Shown: positions 1-6,344 of the stretch, one piece after another
How the letters are laid out: every line of letters starts with the position of its first letter
Position numbering within the stretch: the first letter of the stretch is position 1
DNA from: a virus
Length of the DNA stretch: 20,492 nt
Direction: 5' to 3' (one strand)
Virus record (IMG/VR): IMGVR_UViG_3300046683_000040
Coordinates: 1-20,492 of that record
Made by a program: the position numbers and the translations under genes
Notes under the pieces: model-generated
Database searches by the model: none
What the model was told of the DNA's origin: nothing
Seen by the model: only the letters and a program-made list of their open reading frames with translations

Positions 1-861
1 CAGATTACCTGACCAGCCGGTGAGATGGCTCATCGTCACTAGGTAACCGTCAGGGTCGCCCGCGTTGGCCCGCATCCAGCCTTGCGCGGTCTGGATTTTG
101 AACTGGTAGGTCTGCGCGTCGTAGGAGCAGGGATTGCGCGCGACTTGAATGCCCGCCTGTGATGCGTGCGTGAACGAATTATTGACTTTCCAGGTGCTGG
201 CCCCAGGTGTAACGCCACTGACAAATTGCGTGACATAAGTGCCCGGCGGAATGCCGGGACCGAACAGGCAGTCACCAACCACGATGTTATAGAGTCCAGT
301 GGCGTTAAAGGGCGGATACGGCGCGTTCGCCGTCACCGTCATGGTCCCGGCAGCAAATGACGCGGTCAGAAGATTGTAAACGTAGCCATCCTGCATCTTG
401 GTCGCCGCACCGATCATCTGTGCCGCCATCGAGAACGAAGTTGCGGTGGACAGTGAGATCGGCGTCGTGGTGCGGGATACGCCATTCACGCTGAACGTGA
501 ACGTGCTGTTCGGTGAGGTCGCCTGTAGCTGATCCAGGGTCAGCGTCGGCTTCTGTGCCGACATCAGCCACGCTGGCACCCACTGGTTGTAGTAAGTGCA
601 TGCGATCAGTAGCTGTCCCGGCCGCTTGGTCGCGTTGATATCAGCCAGAAAATACGTGCCCGCCAGCATCGAGATGTAGCTGGTCGGCCCAAAGAACGAC
701 TGCACCGATGTCAGGTCAGGAAACGAATAGACCTCCCCCAATGGAATGTGCTGATCCGTCGTGAGCAACAGTCCGTTGAGATCGAGGCCAACGCCGCCCG
801 CATTCAGAACACTCGGAACGACGGATACGATTTGTGCTGCGGGGATCGCTGAACCGCTCAT
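1..861 (-). CDS. Tail sheath protein, DUF3383-like (partial, C-terminus outside window)
   Basis: The first 287 residues are present; the frame is still open at the left edge. The start MSGSAIPAAQIVSVVPSVL and the following block (residues 24-85, GLDLNGLLLTT through GPTSYISMLAGTYFLAD) match the DUF3383 family, which forms the contractile sheath in several myovirus groups. Residues about 120-155 (SVNGVSRTTTPISLSTATS, then an alanine-rich helix) look like the sheath's embedded domain. Residues about 191-236 contain an extra glycine- and valine-rich segment (GPGIPPGTYVTQ) that I read as an inserted small beta domain. The start is fixed by AGGAGA seven bases upstream. The gene lies 59 bp after the neck/terminator gene, as expected where tail genes follow neck genes. 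The family call is by recognition of sequence style, not by search. Confidence 0.8.
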   Translation of the reverse strand, partial: MSGSAIPAAQIVSVVPSVLNAGGVGLDLNGLLLTTDQHIPLGEVYSFPDLTSVQSFFGPTSYISMLAGTYFLADINATKRPGQLLIACTYYNQWVPAWLMSAQKPTLTLDQLQATSPNSTFTFSVNGVSRTTTPISLSTATSFSMAAQMIGAATKMQDGYVYNLLTASFAAGTMTVTANAPYPPFNATGLYNIVVGDCLFGPGIPPGTYVTQFVSGVTPGASTWKVNNSFTHASQAGIQVARNPCSYDAQTYQFKIQTAQGWMRANAGDPDGYLVTMSHLTGWSGNL

Positions 862-920
862 AGCAGTCTCCTATTGTGGAAGTCCGGAATGCGTGCGCGG
901 TTCGCGCGGACGCGGGGTCG

Positions 921-1649
921 TCAGGGCACGATGAAAAGATCGACCGGGAACATGCGGATCAGCACCTCGTCGGCAAACTCCTGGCCGACCGTGACCACGA
1001 CGTTGGCCTGGAGGTGCAGATCAACGACCCAGCGATCCTCCCACTGGGACTCGGCGTTCTGGAATGCCGCCATATGTGGATCGTCGGCGTAGAGCGGCTG
1101 CATCTCCAGCGCGCCCGACGCGTCGAGGAACCGCTGGCAGCCATACTCGTCGCGCCACGTGGTCGCGATCGCCATCACATTGGCGCTGGAGTTCGGGCCA
1201 TGCACGTCGCACTGATAGACACAATCAGCCGGGTGCAGCATGGCATGCCGCCCAGCGTAGATTTTGCTGCCCGCCGGGACGCTCTGGGCGGGCGCCACGG
1301 TGTAGCTGCCGCGTGGGCCAGCGGTCGGCAGCGCCGCCGTCACGACCGTGCCAGGGACCACGGCGAGGCCGTAGAGCGGGTAGCCTGCCTGCACCGGGCC
1401 ACCGGTCTCCACGGTCAGCCTATCGCCCGCGATGCCACCGGTCAGCTTGATGTCGATGTTGCTGTCCCGGTTGGTGGCGAGCCGCTCGCGGCGTAGTGGC
1501 GATAGCACACAGAAATCCGGCGTCAGTGGTTCCGGCACGCGGTTGCCATAAGCCCTGATCACGTCAACGCCTGCGGGTAGCCACTCCAGCAAGACCGCGC
1601 GCATCACGGAGAGAATCTCGGTGTCGCCAAAATTGATCAGGGACGGCAT
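921..1649 (-). CDS. Neck/tail terminator protein, gp12-like (LIC_12616-type)
   Basis: The product is 242 aa. The N-terminus (DTEILSVMRAVLLEWLPAGVDVIRAYGNRVPEP) and the PDFCVLSPLRRERLATNRDS block resemble phage proteins annotated as neck terminator gp12-like or LIC_12616 family, which sit directly before a DUF3383 sheath gene, as here. The C-terminal third (CQRFLDASGALEMQPLYADDP, then WEDRWVVDLHLQANVVVTVGQEFADEV) also fits that family. Residues 76-131 hold a GT-VVT...GSYTV segment that looks like an inserted beta motif similar to one in the sheath. The ATG overlaps the stop of the preceding gene as TGATG, so translation is likely coupled. Inferred role: closing the tail tube at the head-tail junction. 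The family placement is moderately sure; the exact role is inferred from position. Confidence 0.65.
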   Translation of the reverse strand: MPSLINFGDTEILSVMRAVLLEWLPAGVDVIRAYGNRVPEPLTPDFCVLSPLRRERLATNRDSNIDIKLTGGIAGDRLTVETGGPVQAGYPLYGLAVVPGTVVTAALPTAGPRGSYTVAPAQSVPAGSKIYAGRHAMLHPADCVYQCDVHGPNSSANVMAIATTWRDEYGCQRFLDASGALEMQPLYADDPHMAAFQNAESQWEDRWVVDLHLQANVVVTVGQEFADEVLIRMFPVDLFIVP

Positions 1650-1903
1650 CAGTCGTCGTCATCGACCTGGGTGGCAAAGCCGGGAACCGCTGCGTTCGGT
1701 GTGGTCACCAGTGCCGGTTGCTGGTCTTTGGCACCATAGTAGATGTCGCGCCCGCGCTTGGCGCCGTAGAGCGGCTTGGCATCGCTGGCGCGTTTCTCGC
1801 GCATCGCCGCCGCAACCGCCTGTTCCTGTGGATGCCCGGCATGAACCATCTCGGAGATGTTGGAGGAGACGGTTTCCTGGCTGGTGCCGCTCTTGAGTGG
1901 CAT
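1649..1903 (-). CDS. Small accessory protein carrying a copy of a capsid N-arm peptide
   Basis: The product is 84 aa. Residues 1-40 are a predicted helix-rich, basic-ending head (SQETVSSNISEMVHAGHPQE, then AVAAAMREKR) of a type common in small phage proteins of unknown function. Residues 61-79 (QPALVTTPNAAVPGFATQ) closely match residues 41-58 of the major capsid protein in this window (QPQLVTTPNASIPGFFTQ). The protein ends in four aspartates. GGGAGT five bases upstream supports the start, and the stop overlaps the next start (TGATG). I do not recognise a function. The capsid-like tail suggests that it binds the same surface as the capsid arm, or arose by local duplication; both are inferences. 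Confidence 0.7.
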   Translation of the reverse strand: MPLKSGTSQETVSSNISEMVHAGHPQEQAVAAAMREKRASDAKPLYGAKRGRDIYYGAKDQQPALVTTPNAAVPGFATQVDDDD

Positions 1904-1906
1904 TGT

Positions 1907-2350
1907 CTACTCCCGCACCTTGATCATCCGGCGCAGCCCGTCGTCGCGGTGGCCGATCTGGCGCGGGCGCGGGAAATGCAGAGGGTTGACCACCACATCA
2001 GGCGGCAGGCCGGGATCAACCGGTGGCGGTTGTTCCACGATCTGCGCGCGCCATTCCGGTCCATACATCAGCCACTGATAGATCAGCCGCTGCTCGATAT
2101 CGTCGGGAACGTAGGTGTCATCGCCGCTTGGCCCCAGATCAGGCGCCCCGCCCGCATCCGCCGTTTCAGTTGGAACCACGACAGGCAGGAACTCGATCGC
2201 CGTCTCGGTCGCGACTTCGACCGCAGCTATGGTCTCGACAACCGGTTCAGTTGCGACATCGGTGAAATCGATCTGCAACTCAGGGAAGCGTTCCGCCTCC
2301 CGAAGCTGCACCACCGACGCTGGCTTACCCTCGTCTTCGTCGGGCGACAT
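1907..2350 (-). CDS. Hypothetical acidic phage protein
   Basis: The product is 147 aa, with an acidic, valine/threonine/glutamate-rich middle (residues about 28-75) that is probably extended. The C-terminal part has proline clusters (VEQPPPVDPGLPPDVVVNP) and a basic end (RPRQIGHRDDGLRRMIKVRE). Residues about 82-105 (PDDIEQRLIYQWLMYGPEW) resemble a stretch of the 63-aa protein encoded at 2670-2861. The start overlaps the preceding stop as TGATG, typical of this operon. No family is recognised. Its position among neck and tail-completion genes suggests a minor virion or assembly factor. Confidence 0.6.
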   Translation of the reverse strand: MSPDEDEGKPASVVQLREAERFPELQIDFTDVATEPVVETIAAVEVATETAIEFLPVVVPTETADAGGAPDLGPSGDDTYVPDDIEQRLIYQWLMYGPEWRAQIVEQPPPVDPGLPPDVVVNPLHFPRPRQIGHRDDGLRRMIKVRE

Positions 2351-2658
2351 CAGCCAAGCGAAATCCAGGTGCCGTCGCCGTTCGACAAATACAGGATAGT
2401 GCCCTGTGGCCCTTGGCTGTCCACATATTGCGAGCCTTGCTGGTCGAACCCCGGCGTGGCACCGCCGGGCGCGCCGACGCCCACTGAGATGACCATCGAT
2501 GCCGGTGGCGTGCCGATCGTCATCACACCGGTTGCCAGACCGCCGATTGCCTCCTGCAAGGCGCCGATTTCGCCCGCCGCTGCGGCGAAATTATCCCGCA
2601 CATCCTGGGTGTAAGCTTCACCGGTTTGCGGCTTGGTCACGTCGATTGCTGATGTCAT
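2350..2658 (-). CDS. Small fibre- or whisker-like protein
   Basis: The product is 102 aa from the ATG at 2658, chosen because GAGGAG lies eight bases upstream; a longer TTG start at 2673 has no such support and overlaps the neighbour more. Residues about 17-42 (YTQDVRDNFAAAAGEIGALQ) look like a helix able to coil. The C-terminal half (GSQYVDSQGPQGTILYLSNG, then DGTWISL) matches the short G-x-Y-x-D-x-x-G-x-x-LY beta motif often seen in phage fibre and collar proteins. Function is not known. A small trimeric virion attachment or whisker protein is a reasonable guess from these features. Confidence 0.65.
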   Translation of the reverse strand: MTSAIDVTKPQTGEAYTQDVRDNFAAAAGEIGALQEAIGGLATGVMTIGTPPASMVISVGVGAPGGATPGFDQQGSQYVDSQGPQGTILYLSNGDGTWISLG

Positions 2659-2669
2659 TGCTGCTCTCC

Positions 2670-2861
2670 TCAATTCACCCAGATGGTTGCGCCTTCGTCC
2701 CAGCGCGTGCTGCCGCCGTCCCAGCCTGTCGCTGGAACGATCGCGCCGTGATAAGGACCGAACTGCCGCCAGTAGTCCTGTAGCTGCTTTTGTATATCCG
2801 GCGGCACCGTGGTGTTTTCGACACCCACGCTGTCGAGTGCAGGCGCTGCGCTATCGCTCAT
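2670..2861 (-). CDS. Hypothetical 63-aa phage protein
   Basis: The start is set at the ATG at 2861 (MSDSAAPALDSVGV), six bases after AGGAG; a second ATG three bases earlier is too close to that site. The protein is acidic at the N-terminus. It holds the segment PPDIQKQLQDYWRQFGPYHG, which resembles part of the 147-aa protein encoded at 1907-2350, and ends in a tryptophan- and glycine-rich tail (GWDGGSTRWDEGATIWVN). Its start overlaps the preceding stop as ATGA or near it. Function is unknown. The overlap pattern and ribosome binding site make it a likely true gene. Confidence 0.6.
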   Translation of the reverse strand: MSDSAAPALDSVGVENTTVPPDIQKQLQDYWRQFGPYHGAIVPATGWDGGSTRWDEGATIWVN

Positions 2862-3289
2862 CATTGACTCCTGTGCAGAGAAACTGCGGGTGGCGGCGTG
2901 GTGAACGGCGACGCGGGCTTGTTCGCCTGCATGGTGACGACGACCTTGCTCCAGTCTGGCCACTGCTCTGAGACCATTGTCACCAGCCAGTCGTAACCGC
3001 TGAAACGAAACACATCGCCACCTTGCTGTTCGGCGCGAATGATCCCGGCCCAGCCGCCGTTCAGGTAGATCGATTTATGAATGCCCTGGATGTTGAACCC
3101 GGCATCCGCCAGCAACCGCAGATCGTCGGTGGTCAAATCCTGCACCTGGGCAGGACCACTGAGCGTGACATAGGTCGGCGTGCGCGAGCCGTCCGTGTTG
3201 GTCGTGTAACCGGTGGATCGCATGATCTCGACCGTCATGAACGGATTGACCATGCCGATCGCGCCCGAGACGATCTGATGTAAATTCAT
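2861..3289 (-). CDS. Phage neck/head-completion type protein of unknown function
   Basis: The product is 142 aa. The opening (MNLHQIVSGAIGMVNPFMTV), the middle STGYTTNTDGSRTPTYV and the block FNIQGIHKSIYLNG with YDWLVTMVSEQWPDWSKVVVTMQ resemble a protein family I associate with the region between capsid and sheath genes of contractile phages, usually annotated as hypothetical. The last 25 residues (ASPFTTPPPAVSLHRSQ) are probably disordered. The start overlaps the preceding stop by ATGA. Position suggests a head-closure or tail-completion protein; this role is inferred, not seen. Confidence 0.65.
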   Translation of the reverse strand: MNLHQIVSGAIGMVNPFMTVEIMRSTGYTTNTDGSRTPTYVTLSGPAQVQDLTTDDLRLLADAGFNIQGIHKSIYLNGGWAGIIRAEQQGGDVFRFSGYDWLVTMVSEQWPDWSKVVVTMQANKPASPFTTPPPAVSLHRSQ

Positions 3290-3729
3290 TCTTTCACCAC
3301 AACGTAGCTGACGCTGTTGACCATCAACGCGGTCTCGATCAGCGGCTTGGAGAAGCCCTTGCGGGCGATCGTGATATCCGCCAGTTTTGGCGTCATCAGC
3401 TTGTTGATGCTCTCCTTGATGCGCCCCTGGATTTCCTGCCCGAGAATATCCAGCGTCAGGTCGATATCACCGTCGTTCTGCTTCAACAGCACCGCCGCCA
3501 TCTTCGGCCATTTGTTGGATTGCTCCGCGATCATGATGCGGAAGAACGGGCGCGGCGGCTGGTTATGCACCGGCACGCCGAACTCGTTCCAGAACGCCAC
3601 CTGGGGAATCGTCGGTCCGTCGTCGGGATACCGCCCGCCGAGAAATCCCACCTTCAGCGTGCGTGGACCCGCCGCCTTGCGCGCCAGTTCGTTGAGCGCG
3701 CCGGGATGGCTCCTCAATACGGTCGCCAT
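3286..3729 (-). CDS. Putative tail-completion / HK97 gp10-like protein
   Basis: The product is 147 aa from the ATG at 3729 (MATVLRSHPGALNELARKA). The centre WNEFGVPVHNQPPRPFFRIMI is characteristic of the gp10/virion-morphogenesis group of tail completion proteins, where an N-E-F-G motif precedes a P-P-R-P-F-F motif. The second half is helical (KWPKMAAVLLKQNDGDIDLT, IQGRIKESINKL) and ends with a typical LIETALMVNSVSYVV segment. GGAGGGG lies about ten bases upstream. The reading frame is open further upstream, but that part lies inside the DUF4054 gene. It overlaps that gene by 16 bp and the next gene by ATGA. Expected role: joining tail to head. Confidence 0.7.
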   Translation of the reverse strand: MATVLRSHPGALNELARKAAGPRTLKVGFLGGRYPDDGPTIPQVAFWNEFGVPVHNQPPRPFFRIMIAEQSNKWPKMAAVLLKQNDGDIDLTLDILGQEIQGRIKESINKLMTPKLADITIARKGFSKPLIETALMVNSVSYVVVKE

Positions 3730-4235
3730 CCCGGCATCGCCCCTCCATACGGGATATAGACCTCGGGGAACGGCTGTGGTCCCAGGAAGTATTTCCAGGT
3801 GCGGTATTGCGCGGTCGCGGTCCAGAAGGCGGCGCCGTAGGGCGTCTGATAATACCACGCGGCATTGGGACCATCGCCCGCGCCCAGGTCACTCACACTG
3901 ACCGAAACCGAGCCTTCGGAGGCGCTGGTGATGCGTCCCACCAGCCCCGCCCCGCTACCAGCGGGCAGTGTGCCGCACGCCGTCAGGCCCCCGTTCAGCG
4001 CCGCGATATGGCACGTCATGAGATCGAGGTAGAGGTCGCGCGGTCCCGGTGGCGTCATCGTCACATCGTAGGGCACGGGCGAGCAGGCGGTGTTGTCACA
4101 CAGCAGGGTCGCCTGATCGAAGAACCACTGCGCGCGCGGCTGGGTGACGGCGGCAAATTCCGGATGCCGCGCCATCCAGGTGGCGTAGTCGAACACCACC
4201 ACATGAGGATCAGGCGCGGGCGCCGTGCCGCTCAT
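3714..4235 (-). CDS. DUF4054-type head-tail adaptor protein
   Basis: The product is 173 aa. The N-terminal part (VVVFDYATWMARHPEFAAVT, then AQWFFDQATLLCDNT) and the C-terminal block (GPNAAWYYQTPYGAAFWTAT, AQYRTWKYFLGP) are strong matches in style to DUF4054, which lies between capsid and tail genes in many myoviruses and is thought to be the head-tail connector adaptor. Between them are a helical segment (RDLYLDLMTCHIAALNG) and the short SVSVSDLGAGD strand. The ATG overlaps the previous stop as ATGA. The family call is firm; the adaptor role follows from family position. Confidence 0.8.
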   Translation of the reverse strand: MSGTAPAPDPHVVVFDYATWMARHPEFAAVTQPRAQWFFDQATLLCDNTACSPVPYDVTMTPPGPRDLYLDLMTCHIAALNGGLTACGTLPAGSGAGLVGRITSASEGSVSVSVSDLGAGDGPNAAWYYQTPYGAAFWTATAQYRTWKYFLGPQPFPEVYIPYGGAMPGWRPY

Positions 4236-4834
4236 GCCTCACGCTGCGGCTGCGCCTGCGCGGGCTGCTCGTCGGCGCGGCGTTCCGGCGGCGGTGGCGG
4301 CTGGCGGATAGCCTCCTGCGCCTCGGCCGCCGCTGCGGCGGCGTCGCGCGCCGATGCCTCCGCGATGTCGCGTTCCGCTTTGGCGGTCTCGACGACCGTC
4401 TCGGCGGCGACGCGCGCCGCTTCAGCTTGGCGCAAGCTGACCTCCGCCATGCGATGACGGAGCGAAGCGGTGCGTGCCTTCTCCGCTTCGCCACTGACAT
4501 CGATCGGCCCCAGCCGGGCGCCTTCGGCTGCCAGTGTGCCGCCGCTCTCGACCTCCAGACCGAGTTCGTAGCCGTATTTGTTGTTCACATCGCTCCAGCT
4601 ATCGATCTCGGCTTGCGTGACGATCTTGACGTTCGGCGCCAGATCGACGTTCAGCGCGATCCATTCGTTGAATGCCACGTCATCGACATCGTAAGTCAAA
4701 CCGACGCCGTGAACCGCAGCGGGATCACGCTCACCCACCAGATCGACCGAATAGGTCGCATCAAAACCGGGTTCCGGTGTGTTGGTGCATTGCACCGACA
4801 TCGGCAAGGATGACGCAACGATCACGAGAGCCAT
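4232..4834 (-). CDS. Paralogue C of a small virion-type family, with Ala-rich coiled-coil tail
   Basis: The product is 200 aa. Residues 1-93 match the N-terminal domain of the next upstream gene: both have VxVAS near the start, TPEPG at 19-23, GxRDP, GLTxDV, then an aromatic/asparagine stretch and KYGYELG or TYGYELG. Residues about 116-177 are rich in alanine, arginine and glutamate (EAARVAAETVVETAKAERD) and should form a long helix or coiled coil. A run of five prolines at 179-183 and a Gln/Ala/Arg end follow. AAGGA seven bases upstream supports the start. Function is unknown. The domain fusion suggests that a virion-binding head carries a spacer or oligomerising tail. Confidence 0.7.
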   Translation of the reverse strand: MALVIVASSLPMSVQCTNTPEPGFDATYSVDLVGERDPAAVHGVGLTYDVDDVAFNEWIALNVDLAPNVKIVTQAEIDSWSDVNNKYGYELGLEVESGGTLAAEGARLGPIDVSGEAEKARTASLRHRMAEVSLRQAEAARVAAETVVETAKAERDIAEASARDAAAAAAEAQEAIRQPPPPPERRADEQPAQAQPQREA

Positions 4835-4846
4835 TGGGGGTTCCTT

Positions 4847-5902
4847 TCAAGATTGAGTGCCGGAAGCGTCGATGCCCTGCACGGTGATCGCGCCGACCGA
4901 CTGGCGCAGCCGCATGGTCAGGGACACGTCCTGTGTCGGTCTTCCGGCGCGCGGATCACCAGTGCGCAGACCGACGCTGCCCATCAGCCCGGCGACCGAG
5001 CCACGCGACGCCAACATGGTGGGCGCCGACGCGTAGCCGATCGTCGAGGTGACGCCGGTCGTGTTGGAGTGAATGATAAACTGCCACGGCGCATAGGCCG
5101 ACAGCGAGGCGGTCAGCCAAGTGCCCAGCACGCCATTGATACCGGCGCAGATCGCCGCCGCGTCAGCTACCGTGCCGAAGCTGTGCGACAGCTTTAGATT
5201 GAGACCGTCCACCACGATATCGAAGCCGAGCGCAAAGCCCGTGTTGTTGTTGAAATAGCTGACCACGCTGGCGAGTTCGGTGTCGGTGAAATCGGCGCCG
5301 ATCAATTCGGCGGAGGTCGCCGCGATCGGCGCGGTGTAGGCCACGCTGTTGGATGGCGGCGCCTCGGTCGATCCGGCCGAGTTGGTCGCGGTGACGACGC
5401 AAGTGATGCTGTGCCCGTCGTTGGCGGCCAGCATCGGCAGCGTGTCGTTGTTGGCACCGATCGGCAGCGTGTCGTCCTGCATCCACTGGTAATCATACTG
5501 GGTCGGGACATTGTCCCAGTTGCCCATCGTGCAGCGCATGCGCTGCTCCTCCTGCCAGATGAACGGCACATCGACGTTGACCGGCGGCAGGATCGCGATC
5601 GGAGGCGGTATCTCCTCGTAGCCCAGTTCATAGCCGTAGGTGTTTGCCGGATCAGCCGCCGCGTCGATCTGGTCCTGCGTGGCAATCGCGATGAACTCAC
5701 CCAAATGCGGATTGGCGGCCATGAAATCATCGAACGCCGCCTGCTCCACATCGGGCGTCAGGCCCCAGCCGCTGATCGGGAGGCTGTTCGGATCGCGCTG
5801 GCCGACGATGGTATAGACGAACTCGGGGTCAACCCCCGGTTCCGGCGTGCTGAACATCAGGATGTTCATGTCCAGCCGCGAGGCGACGGTGACGGTGGCC
5901 AT
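4847..5902 (-). CDS. Paralogue B: three-domain virion protein with Ig-like and sheath-like domains
   Basis: The product is 351 aa. Residues 1-98 are the paralogue domain shared with its two neighbours. Residues about 115-190 form an Ig-like domain: C124, W140 in YDYQWMQDD, then GHSITCVVTATNSAGSTE with C168, the usual Cys-Trp-Cys pattern of bacterial and phage surface Ig domains. Residues about 196-325 resemble the embedded domain of DUF3383 sheath proteins (HSFGTVADAAAICAGINGVLG, then FIIHSNTTGVTSTIGYAS). GAGGAG lies five bases upstream of the ATG and the gap from the preceding gene is 9 bp. A role in decorating the head or tail surface is likely but inferred. Confidence 0.75.
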   Translation of the reverse strand: MATVTVASRLDMNILMFSTPEPGVDPEFVYTIVGQRDPNSLPISGWGLTPDVEQAAFDDFMAANPHLGEFIAIATQDQIDAAADPANTYGYELGYEEIPPPIAILPPVNVDVPFIWQEEQRMRCTMGNWDNVPTQYDYQWMQDDTLPIGANNDTLPMLAANDGHSITCVVTATNSAGSTEAPPSNSVAYTAPIAATSAELIGADFTDTELASVVSYFNNNTGFALGFDIVVDGLNLKLSHSFGTVADAAAICAGINGVLGTWLTASLSAYAPWQFIIHSNTTGVTSTIGYASAPTMLASRGSVAGLMGSVGLRTGDPRAGRPTQDVSLTMRLRQSVGAITVQGIDASGTQS

Positions 5903-5911
5903 AGCTTCTCC

Positions 5912-6340
5912 TCACGCCGTAACGGCGGTCTCGACCTTGCGTTTGAACTCAGCCGGGAGGTTGGCCGGATCGACCGCCTCCAGGCCGGTGAGTTCCTTGC
6001 GGTGATCGTGCGCCTGTTGGATCACGTCGTTGGCTTTGGCTTGGCCGAACACCAGACCGAGCCGCACCATTTCGGTGTCCTTGTTCTGCGCCAGCCAGAG
6101 CGCGAACTGATCGGCATCGACGCCATGCGTCAGACCGGCACCGTGGATGATCTGATGCGCAACGTCCTGACCGATCTTCCGGGCCGGGCCGTTCAGCTTG
6201 TGCGACCATGCGGTTGGGCGCCATCGCGTCACGTCTTTGACGCCGCCCGCCATCACCGGCACCGACACCGTCTCGGGCGCGAACACCCGCAGCATCAGCC
6301 CGTTGGGTATCTTGCAGGCGACTGAGACGGTTCCTGGCAT
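5912..6340 (-). CDS. Paralogue A: small phage protein downstream of the capsid gene
   Basis: The product is 142 aa from the ATG at 6340 (MPGTVSVACKIPNGLMLRVF), four bases after the capsid stop. It matches a widespread phage family of unknown function with an N-terminal V-x-VACK-x-P-x-GL strand, a LNG motif (HKLNGPARKIG) and a G-x-T-x-x-V-D-x-x-x-F-x-x-WLAQN helix. The C-terminus has TGLEAVDPANLPAEF, typical of that family. The helix block lines up with GLTPDVEQAAFDDFMAANPH in the next gene and GLTYDVDDVAFNEWIALN in the third. The ribosome binding site is weak (GAGG two bases away), so coupling to the capsid gene is likely. Confidence 0.75.
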   Translation of the reverse strand: MPGTVSVACKIPNGLMLRVFAPETVSVPVMAGGVKDVTRWRPTAWSHKLNGPARKIGQDVAHQIIHGAGLTHGVDADQFALWLAQNKDTEMVRLGLVFGQAKANDVIQQAHDHRKELTGLEAVDPANLPAEFKRKVETAVTA

Positions 6341-6344
6341 CGCC

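Noticed and set aside
862-920. Promoter or terminator in the 59-bp gap before the sheath gene
   Set aside because: Only a short GCGCG/CGCGC pairing without T run and no AT-rich -10 box is visible.
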